Positions 1 through 4,914 of a DNA stretch of 6,603 bases are shown piece after piece. The stretch spans positions 1 to 6,603 of the forward strand of contig JALSSE010000451.1 of assembly GCA_026984415.1 (NCBI GenBank), read 5' to 3'. How positions within the stretch are numbered: the stretch's first letter is position 1; each line of letters begins with the position of its first letter. The notes under the pieces were generated by a model that did not search any database, was not told where the DNA came from, and saw nothing but the letters and a program-made list of their open reading frames with translations. This DNA comes from Hydrogenothermaceae bacterium. Its GTDB lineage: Bacteria > Aquificota > Aquificae > Hydrogenothermales > Hydrogenothermaceae. Made by a program: the position numbers and the translations under genes.

Positions 1-102
1 ATACTCTTTTGCTTTTTTTGCAAGGGCATCTATTTTGATAGCACCATCCAAAAGTGAGTAGTGGGAGTGTAAATGTAAGTGAACAAAATCTTTTTGAGCC
101 AT
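1..102 (-). CDS. dnaE: DNA polymerase III alpha subunit, N-terminal fragment (PHP domain start)
   Basis: The first 34 codons of a minus-strand gene that continues beyond the left edge; the ATG is at 100-102. The peptide begins MAQKDFVHLHLHSHYSLLDG, which is the start of the PHP domain of bacterial replicative polymerase DnaE. The PHP motif I histidines are H10 and H12, followed by the SLLDGA segment typical of bacterial DnaE (Thermus has HLHQHTQFSLLDGA). The full protein, usually about 1,150 residues, is the catalytic subunit of chromosomal replication in the cytoplasm. An AGAGG ribosome binding site at 109-113, six bases from the ATG, supports the start. The Nudix gene lies upstream on the same strand with a 101-base gap. 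PHP domains occur in other enzymes such as HisK and PolX, but the SLLDGAIKIDALAKKAKE continuation fits DnaE best. The identification rests on a short fragment, but the signature is strong. Confidence 0.9.
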   Translation of the reverse strand, partial: MAQKDFVHLHLHSHYSLLDGAIKIDALAKKAKEY

Positions 103-141
103 AGACAACCTCTTTATCTTTTCTGTATTTTTCGTGATGGA

Positions 142-190
142 GTTAAAAATTTATAAAAATTTTGATGTTTATTCAAGATTGATTTTTAAC
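142..190. repeat. 9-bp perfect inverted repeat flanking the putative dnaE promoter
   Basis: GTTAAAAAT at 142-150 is exactly complementary to ATTTTTAAC at 182-190, separated by 31 bases. TTTAACA also occurs directly repeated at 185-191 and 195-201, ten bases (about one helical turn) apart. This could be an operator or simply AT-rich coincidence; there is no T-run that would make it a terminator for the Nudix gene. Confidence 0.35.
150..176 (-). promoter_or_regulatory. possible dnaE promoter
   Basis: Read on the minus strand, TTGAAT (171-176) resembles a -35 box and TATAAA (150-155) a -10 box, with a 15-base spacer that is slightly short. They lie about 50 bases upstream of the dnaE ATG. The region is so AT-rich that such matches occur easily by chance. 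The pair is framed by a 9-base inverted repeat at 142-150 and 182-190. Confidence 0.3.
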
Positions 191-203
191 AAAATTTAAC
201 ACA

Positions 204-662
204 TCAATAAAAATTAACTTCGTATGATACAAGCTTACCATTTTTATAAACAAACTTCCCAGAGAAACATTTATCTTGGTTTAGCCATTTTAGAAAAATT
301 TTGTCCCCTTCCCACAAATTAAGAGAAGTTAATTTATCATCGTCAATCCATTCTAAATTCCCTTCTTGTGAATCAATAAGTTCCTCTTCAAATTCTGTTG
401 CTACAAAAACGAAAACGTACCAGTCTTCAATGCCATCAAAAGCTGGAAAAGTAAGTATACCTTTCAAAACTGGATTTTTTATTTTCAAACCAGATTCTTC
501 CTTTACCTCCCTTATAATACACTCTTCAGGTGTTTCTCCTTTTTCAATTTTTCCACCAAGACCGTTCCATTTTCCTTCATGTATATCATTTTCTTTTTTT
601 ACTCTGTGTAGCATTAGAGTTTTACCATCTTTTTTCAGATAACATAAAGTACCCATTTTCAC
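204..662 (-). CDS. Nudix hydrolase, MTH1/MutX-like 8-oxo-dGTP diphosphatase
   Basis: A 152-residue cytoplasmic Nudix protein. The Nudix box is complete at residues 37-59: G37, E43, R51-E52, E55-E56 and G58 fit GX5EX7REUXEEXGU, and the glutamates bind the catalytic Mg2+. The preceding KWNGLGGK (31-38) and a C-terminal part with W-E-G-D-x-I-F-L and F-S-G-K-F-V-Y resemble human MTH1 (RWNGFGGK; W-P-D-D ... F-H-G-Y-F). That points to hydrolysis of oxidised purine nucleoside triphosphates such as 8-oxo-dGTP to monophosphates, keeping them out of DNA. Substrate is inferred from family resemblance; other nucleotide diphosphates are possible. Translation probably starts at GTG (660-662), because AGGAG at 671-675 is eight bases from it but fourteen from the in-frame ATG at 654-656. 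The stop is TGA at 204-206. dnaE follows on the same strand; the sulfite dehydrogenase gene diverges upstream. Confidence 0.88.
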   Translation of the reverse strand: MKMGTLCYLKKDGKTLMLHRVKKENDIHEGKWNGLGGKIEKGETPEECIIREVKEESGLKIKNPVLKGILTFPAFDGIEDWYVFVFVATEFEEELIDSQEGNLEWIDDDKLTSLNLWEGDKIFLKWLNQDKCFSGKFVYKNGKLVSYEVNFY

Positions 663-670
663 TTTTTAAA

Positions 671-675
671 CTCCT
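671..675 (-). promoter_or_regulatory. ribosome binding site deciding a GTG start of the Nudix gene
   Basis: The minus strand reads AGGAG, then an eight-base spacer, then GTG (660-662). The alternative ATG two codons downstream would have a 14-base spacer, so GTG is favoured. Confidence 0.6.
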
Positions 676-744
676 AAGTATTTAATTTTTCTATTTTAAT
701 TTTTTATTATTTAAAAAGATAATAAAATTATTTTAATATTCTAT

Positions 745-772
745 TTGCTTAATATTCAAAAAAGTGCATAAT
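745..772 (+). promoter_or_regulatory. likely sorAB promoter
   Basis: TTGCTT (745-750) and CATAAT (767-772) with a 16-base spacer form a plausible sigma-70-type promoter, each box close to consensus. Transcription would begin near 779, leaving a leader of under 30 bases ahead of the ATG at 807. The upstream DNA (about 665-745) is almost pure A/T and could act as an UP element. No operator-like symmetry stands out. Confidence 0.45.
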
Positions 773-795
773 TATTATTTACCAATGACTTATAT

Positions 796-801
796 GGAGG
801 T
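796..801 (+). promoter_or_regulatory. ribosome binding site deciding the sorA start
   Basis: GGAGGT lies five bases before ATG (807-809) but only two before an in-frame TTG (804-806). The spacing favours ATG, giving a protein that begins MDRRKFLKG with the Tat motif at its extreme N-terminus. Confidence 0.7.
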
Positions 802-806
802 ACTTG

Positions 807-2000
807 ATGGATAGAAGAAAATTTTTAAAAGGAATGGCTGTTGCAACAGGTTCAATACTTGCAGGTAAAGATTTACTTGTTAAAGCAAATGCTGAAGTAA
901 TTGAAAAATATCCATTTTTAATCAAATTTCCAGAAAAAACAGAATTAATTTTTTATTCTGAAAGACCACCACTGTTAGAAACACCAAGAAAGTATTTTAC
1001 AAAAGCAATAACTCCAAATGAGGCATTTTTTGTAAGATGGCATCTTGCAGACATACCAACATCCCTTGATTTAGATAAATGGAGATTAAAGATACACGGT
1101 AATATTCCAAATCCTGTTGAATTATCAATGGACGATTTAAAAACAAAGTTTGAGCCTGTTTCATTTTTTGCAGTTTCCCAGTGTTCTGGAAACGGAAGAA
1201 ACTTTTTTGAACCGAAACCAAAAGGGATACACTGGAACCATGGTGCCATGGGAAATGCAGAATGGGTAGGGGTTAGGCTAAAAGATGTTTTAGAGTACGC
1301 AGGTATAAAAAAAGGAACTATAGAAATTGGATTTAATGGGTTAGATAAAGCACCTTACCCAAAAACTCCCGATTATATAAGAAGTTTACCTATTGACCTG
1401 TGTATGACTGAAGATGTTATCCTTGCCTATGAGATGAACGGAGAACCAATTCCTTATCTTAATGGGTTTCCTTTAAGGTTAATTGTCCCTGGATGGTACG
1501 CAACCCACTGGATAAAATCTGTAACTGAAATTTTAGTTTTAGATAAACCTTTAAAAAATTTCTGGATGGAAAAAGCTTACCATTTACCTGATAACGATTG
1601 TGAATGTGTTAAACCGGGAGAAAAACCTAAAAAAACAAAAATTATTTCAAAAATGAATGTGAAATCTGTTATAGCAGTTCCTGACAATAACACTGTTCTA
1701 AAGAAAGGAAAAGTTGTTAAGGTGGCAGGAGTCGCATTTGATTACGGTTCTGGAATTAAAAAAGTTCTCGTTTCTATTGACGGTGGTAAAACATGGAATG
1801 AGGCAAATTTAGGACCAAACCTTGGTAAATATTCATTTAGGGAATGGTTTTTCTACTTCAAACCTGAAAAAAAGGGAAGTTTAGAAATATTATCAAGGGC
1901 TGTAAACCACAACGGAGAAATGCAGCCTTTCAAAATAGGCTGGAATCCAGGTGGTTATAAATGGAATGTTGTTGATAAAGTAAAAGTAGAAATAATATAA
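807..2000 (+). CDS. sorA: sulfite:cytochrome c oxidoreductase, molybdenum subunit (SorA-like)
   Basis: A 397-residue sulfite oxidase-family molybdoenzyme, predicted to oxidise sulfite to sulfate in the periplasm and pass two electrons to cytochrome c. A twin-arginine signal is visible: DRRKFLKG (2-9), a short hydrophobic stretch, and a possible cleavage after A-N-A (27-29); Tat export fits a cofactor inserted in the cytoplasm. The molybdopterin domain has the Mo-ligand cysteine in SQCSGNGR (C126), with R77, H79, R131 and Y258. These keep the same spacing as the active-site residues I recall for Starkeya SorA (R55, H57, C104, R109, Y236; constant offset 22). The C-terminal part (about 275-397), with V-S-I-D-G-G-x-T-W and a final N-P-G-G-Y-x-W-N, is the usual dimerisation domain. 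The length is normal. A cytochrome gene follows after 15 bases, the SorAB arrangement. SoxC (sulfane dehydrogenase) is the main alternative, but SoxC pairs with the larger dihaem SoxD and no sox genes are present. Confidence 0.88.
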   Translation: MDRRKFLKGMAVATGSILAGKDLLVKANAEVIEKYPFLIKFPEKTELIFYSERPPLLETPRKYFTKAITPNEAFFVRWHLADIPTSLDLDKWRLKIHGNIPNPVELSMDDLKTKFEPVSFFAVSQCSGNGRNFFEPKPKGIHWNHGAMGNAEWVGVRLKDVLEYAGIKKGTIEIGFNGLDKAPYPKTPDYIRSLPIDLCMTEDVILAYEMNGEPIPYLNGFPLRLIVPGWYATHWIKSVTEILVLDKPLKNFWMEKAYHLPDNDCECVKPGEKPKKTKIISKMNVKSVIAVPDNNTVLKKGKVVKVAGVAFDYGSGIKKVLVSIDGGKTWNEANLGPNLGKYSFREWFFYFKPEKKGSLEILSRAVNHNGEMQPFKIGWNPGGYKWNVVDKVKVEII

Positions 2001-2015
2001 AAGGAGGAAAACAGA

Positions 2016-2309
2016 ATGAGGAAGTTAATAATTGGATTATTGGCTCTACCAGTTTTATCATTTGCAAGTGAAAATCATTTAAATTTACCTTTTTACCAGT
2101 ACAAACTAAAAGAAGGTAAAGGAAAAGAGCTTGTTGAGATTAACTGTCAGATGTGCCATTCTTTAGGATACGTACTAAATCAGGGGAAAATGTCAAAGAA
2201 AACATGGGAACATATAGTTCACCATATGATTCACGATTTTAAAGCCCCAATTGATGATAAAACAGCTCAGGAAATAATACAGTATTTAAGCCAAAATTAC
2301 GGAAAATAA
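2016..2309 (+). CDS. sorB: monohaem cytochrome c, SorB-like electron acceptor of SorA
   Basis: A 97-residue exported cytochrome c. The N-terminus MRKLIIGLLALPVLSFA is a Sec signal peptide with probable cleavage after A17, leaving about 80 residues. A single haem-attachment motif CQMCH spans 44-48, with H48 as one axial ligand. M71 in HHMIHDF, or less likely M59, is the candidate distal ligand. The C-terminus (A-P-I-D ... I-I-Q-Y-L-S-Q-N-Y-G) is the closing helix of small class I cytochromes and resembles SorB of sulfite:cytochrome c oxidoreductase. Its role would be to take electrons from the molybdenum/haem pair in the periplasm and deliver them to a terminal oxidase or another cytochrome. 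A strong AGGAGG at 2002-2007, eight bases from the ATG, and the 15-base gap to sorA imply cotranscription. Export differs from its partner: Sec here, since haem is attached outside, Tat for SorA. Family assignment is strong; partner identity rests on adjacency and similarity. Confidence 0.85.
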   Translation: MRKLIIGLLALPVLSFASENHLNLPFYQYKLKEGKGKELVEINCQMCHSLGYVLNQGKMSKKTWEHIVHHMIHDFKAPIDDKTAQEIIQYLSQNYGK

Positions 2310-2314
2310 CAATT

Positions 2315-2338
2315 TCCCCCTTACTTAGGGGGATTTTT
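2315..2338 (+). terminator. Rho-independent terminator after sorB
   Basis: The stem TCCCCCT / AGGGGGA (2315-2321 with 2327-2333) encloses a five-base loop and is followed by TTTTT (2334-2338). It begins six bases after the sorB stop. The opposite gene's stop codon (2337-2339) abuts it, so the same hairpin could also end the outer-membrane protein transcript, but the minus-strand tail (AAATTGTT) has a poor U-run, so the plus direction is favoured. Confidence 0.85.
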
Positions 2339-3575
2339 AAAAGTAAGTTATATCAATTAACTGGTAAATGTTTAACAGGGCAAGATTTGCATTGTAAATC
2401 TCTTCTAACCTTTCCATATCAACAGAAATTTTTGTGTTTATTGCAGATATTAAATTAATAACATCAACCTTGTGTTCTAAATAAGCCTTTGTTGTTAATT
2501 TAAGGTTATTTTCTGACTCATAAACAAGATACCTATTAATAAACTGGTACTTTTTTTCTGCTTCTTTTAATTTGTAGTAGTTTTCTTCAAGGGAAAAATA
2601 AAGGTTATTAAAAGAGTCTTGCCATCTTTCTTTAATTGTTGCCACTTTAGATTCTTCCTCTAAAACAATAAGTTCTTCATCAAATTTTTTCCAGATAGGA
2701 AGGTTCATTTTGATATTTGCACCAATCCCATCCCAGAAATTACTTCTAAGGCTATACCTGAAAGTAATATCAAAATCCGGGTAGTAAAATTTCTTTGATA
2801 ACTCATACTCAAGTCTTATCTTTTTTAAATTCTGTTCCACAGACTGTAAAACAGGACTGTACTGCTTCAAAAAAAGTTTATAAAGTTCTAAATCGTGGTA
2901 AACCTGAGGGAATTTTAAATTAACCTGAACATCGCCTTTTATATTGTAGTTCACAAGCTTTTTCAAAGAGGCAATTTTAACTTTTTTTCTTGCATCTAAT
3001 GTTATTTTTTCTTTTTGCAGGTTATACAGTACAATTTTAAGTTTAGAAGTATCGCTTTTTACTATAAGTCTGTCTTCTGTTTTTTTAAATTTTTTGTTTT
3101 CTAAAAGTTTTATTAAATTTCTTAAACTTTTTATATATTTATCTAACAAATGGGATTTTTCGTTTATTAACCACAGGCTATAAGCTTCCTCTTTTATCTG
3201 TTTCATTAATACAAGTTCCTGTGATTTTAGAGAAAGGTAAAGTATTTCATAATTTCTCTTTTCAATATCTTTCCTGAGAGAAAGTTTTGCTGGATATATA
3301 AATTCCTGTCTGAACTCTATAAAAAGAGCTTCAACTGGTTTTTTTATTACTTTTTTACCTTCTGTTGAAAGTCTTAAACTTGGGTTCAGTAATCTTCCTG
3401 CAAATTTTACCTTTTGTTTTGCAATAGAAAGCTCTTTTTCTATTTTCTTTAGCTGTGGGTTGTTTTGCTTTGCCCTTTCTATTAATTCATTTAGAGTTTC
3501 CCCGTAAGAGTTGCTAAAAATTAGATAAAATAATATTAAAATTGATACAAAAGCTGTATTTAAATTTCTTATCAT
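2337..3575 (-). CDS. TolC-family outer-membrane efflux protein (CzcC/CusC-like)
   Basis: About 412 residues, predicted to form a trimeric outer-membrane and periplasmic channel that a pump in the inner membrane connects to. A signal peptide is visible (MIRN, then a hydrophobic run to S21, cleavage near S23-Y-G25). It lacks a lipobox and has no cysteine at all, so it is not lipidated, unlike CusC. The two-fold TolC repeat is recognisable: long amphipathic helices, a first beta pair near 64-101 (N-P-S-L-R-L-S ... R-Q-E-F-I-Y-P-A-K-L-S-L-R, a pattern typical of CzcC-type proteins) and a second near 266-295 (Y-P-D-F-D-I-T-F-R-Y ... M-N-L-P-I-W). No membrane-fusion protein or RND/ABC pump is adjacent, so the substrate is unknown. 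The start is uncertain: ATG 3573-3575 gives the better signal peptide, while TTG 3591-3593 would add six residues; neither has a clear ribosome binding site. Convergent with sorB, divergent from queH (58-base gap). Confidence 0.82.
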   Translation of the reverse strand: MIRNLNTAFVSILILFYLIFSNSYGETLNELIERAKQNNPQLKKIEKELSIAKQKVKFAGRLLNPSLRLSTEGKKVIKKPVEALFIEFRQEFIYPAKLSLRKDIEKRNYEILYLSLKSQELVLMKQIKEEAYSLWLINEKSHLLDKYIKSLRNLIKLLENKKFKKTEDRLIVKSDTSKLKIVLYNLQKEKITLDARKKVKIASLKKLVNYNIKGDVQVNLKFPQVYHDLELYKLFLKQYSPVLQSVEQNLKKIRLEYELSKKFYYPDFDITFRYSLRSNFWDGIGANIKMNLPIWKKFDEELIVLEEESKVATIKERWQDSFNNLYFSLEENYYKLKEAEKKYQFINRYLVYESENNLKLTTKAYLEHKVDVINLISAINTKISVDMERLEEIYNANLALLNIYQLIDITYF

Positions 3576-3633
3576 AAGAATATATTTTATCAAATAAAGA
3601 TAATTAGTGATAAAAATATAACAGGAGTTTTAA

Positions 3634-4893
3634 ATGGAAAAAATATTAGTTCATATATGTTGTGGAGTTGATGCTGTATGGGCATTAAGGAAAATCAAAG
3701 AAGAGTTTCCAGATTCTGAAATAAAAGGCTTTTTCTACGACCCAAATATCCATCCAGAAGAAGAGTACGAGTTAAGATGGATTGAAACAAAAAGGGTCTG
3801 TGATGATTTAGGAATAGAGTGTATAAAAGGAGAATACCAGTTAGAAAAATGGATGGAAAAGGTAAAAGGATACGAAAATGAACCTGAAAGGGGAGAAAGA
3901 TGTTCTATCTGCCACGATTTAAGACTTGAAGAAACTGCAAAAATGGCAAAAGAAAAAGGTTTTAACAAAATAACAACAGTACTTATGATGAGTCCTAAAA
4001 AAGATTTTGAAGTGCTGAAAAATATAGGTGAAACTACAGCATCAAAATACGATTTAGAATTTTTATCTATTGATTTCAGAAAAAAAGGTGGTGTTGAAAA
4101 GATGAACCAGCTATCAAAAGAGAAAGAAATATACCACCAGAACTACTGTGGATGCATATATGGACTATTTCAGCAGAGAAAAGGCATGGAATATATACCA
4201 GAACTTGTTTCCTTTGGAAAAGGAAGATTAGCTGGAAGTAGAGAAGAATTACTGTTTATAAAAAGAATACGAAGTTTTGCAGAAAACTTAGGAATTAAAT
4301 GTGAGGAGCAGAGTTTTGATTTTATTGGGTGGAAATTAATCAGCTCAAAACTATCTATAAAGGGAAAACCTATACCACACAATGTTTTAATATATTCAAA
4401 ATCTATAAAGGGTATTTTGAGGGCAAAAGTTAAAGAAATCATCCAATACAACAATAAAAAATTATTAAAACTTAATAAATCCAATACTGAAATATGGATT
4501 TTAGATTCTGAACTAAAAGAAATTCCTTTAGGAGAACCAAGGTTTTTAACAAATCCAGTGTTTATAGTAGGAAATGAATACTCAGATTTATTAAAAGAAA
4601 ATACAAAGGTTGAGTTTCAATTAAAAACAGAATTTAACCCTGATACCCAATCCCAAAACCTTATTATAGGAAATAAAAATGCAGAAAAAAAATTATTTTT
4701 CCACAGCGATTCAATGGTAGATGGCTCTTATAGTGTTGATGAAAATATTATCTACTCTGAAATAAAAAATCACCTGAAGGAAATTTTAGATGGGACTATG
4801 TCCATTATTATTTTAGGTACTGAAACATTCGGAAAAATAGGAAGAAAAGTTTTTGAGGAAAGTTTAAAACAGAATTTAAAAATAAAAGTTTAA
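3634..4893 (+). CDS. queH: epoxyqueuosine reductase QueH with long C-terminal extension
   Basis: A 419-residue cytoplasmic protein. Residues 1 to about 190 are a QueH (DUF208) domain, which reduces epoxyqueuosine to queuosine at tRNA position 34, the last step of Q synthesis; QueH is unrelated in sequence to the cobalamin enzyme QueG. Visible motifs are H-I-C9-C10-G-V-D, F-F-Y-D-P-N-I-H-P (33-41), R-C90-S-I-C93-H-D-L-R-L and N-Y-C172-G-C174-I-Y-G-L. C9, C10, C90 and C93 are the expected 4Fe-4S ligands; the YCGC pair and nearby acids are thought to take part in iron binding or catalysis. The remaining roughly 225 residues, from about G195, match no domain I recognise; a minimal QueH such as that of Thermotoga is only about 200 residues. 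From memory, Campylobacterota homologues are also long. AGGAG at 3623-3627, six bases before the ATG, supports the start. Upstream lies only 58 bases, with no preQ1 riboswitch and no convincing promoter. Its stop overlaps that of the convergent cyclase gene. Confidence 0.9.
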   Translation: MEKILVHICCGVDAVWALRKIKEEFPDSEIKGFFYDPNIHPEEEYELRWIETKRVCDDLGIECIKGEYQLEKWMEKVKGYENEPERGERCSICHDLRLEETAKMAKEKGFNKITTVLMMSPKKDFEVLKNIGETTASKYDLEFLSIDFRKKGGVEKMNQLSKEKEIYHQNYCGCIYGLFQQRKGMEYIPELVSFGKGRLAGSREELLFIKRIRSFAENLGIKCEEQSFDFIGWKLISSKLSIKGKPIPHNVLIYSKSIKGILRAKVKEIIQYNNKKLLKLNKSNTEIWILDSELKEIPLGEPRFLTNPVFIVGNEYSDLLKENTKVEFQLKTEFNPDTQSQNLIIGNKNAEKKLFFHSDSMVDGSYSVDENIIYSEIKNHLKEILDGTMSIIILGTETFGKIGRKVFEESLKQNLKIKV

Positions 4894-4914
4894 AGGACTT
4901 CTACTTTATTTTTA
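4877..4914. terminator. AT-rich inverted repeat at the convergent queH / GGDEF gene ends, possible bidirectional terminator
   Basis: TAAAAATAAAAGT (4877-4889) pairs with ACTTTATTTTTA (4903-4914), giving twelve base pairs with one bulged A around a 13-base loop. The loop contains the shared TTAA in which the two stop codons overlap. On either strand the 3' arm is U-rich. The stem is nearly all A-U, so it would be weak, and both arms are coding sequence (ends of QueH and of the cyclase). No better terminator exists at this junction. Confidence 0.35.

Noticed and set aside
301..642. Plus-strand open frame of 113 codons opposite the Nudix gene
   Set aside because: It is fully antisense to a gene with a perfect Nudix box, has no ribosome binding site, and its Ser/Phe-rich product is what an antisense reading of a Lys/Glu-rich protein gives.
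804..806. TTG as the start codon of sorA
   Set aside because: The GGAGGT ends only two bases before it; the adjacent ATG at 807 has normal spacing and leaves the Tat motif intact.
807..2309. SoxCD (sulfane dehydrogenase) instead of SorAB
   Set aside because: The cytochrome is a small monohaem protein with one CXXCH, not the larger dihaem SoxD, and no other sox genes flank the pair.
3591..3593. TTG as the start of the TolC-like gene
   Set aside because: It adds MIKYIL before a normal-looking signal peptide and has no ribosome binding site; the ATG at 3573-3575 is preferred, though that too lacks a clear site, so the choice is not certain.
3617..3622. TATAAC as a -10 box for queH
   Set aside because: It touches the ribosome binding site (3623-3627), so transcription would start too close to the ATG, and no -35 box sits upstream at the right distance.
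3576..3633. preQ1 riboswitch ahead of queH
   Set aside because: The 58-base spacer shows none of the conserved preQ1 aptamer pseudoknot elements, and QueH acts at the end of the pathway, where such switches are less usual.
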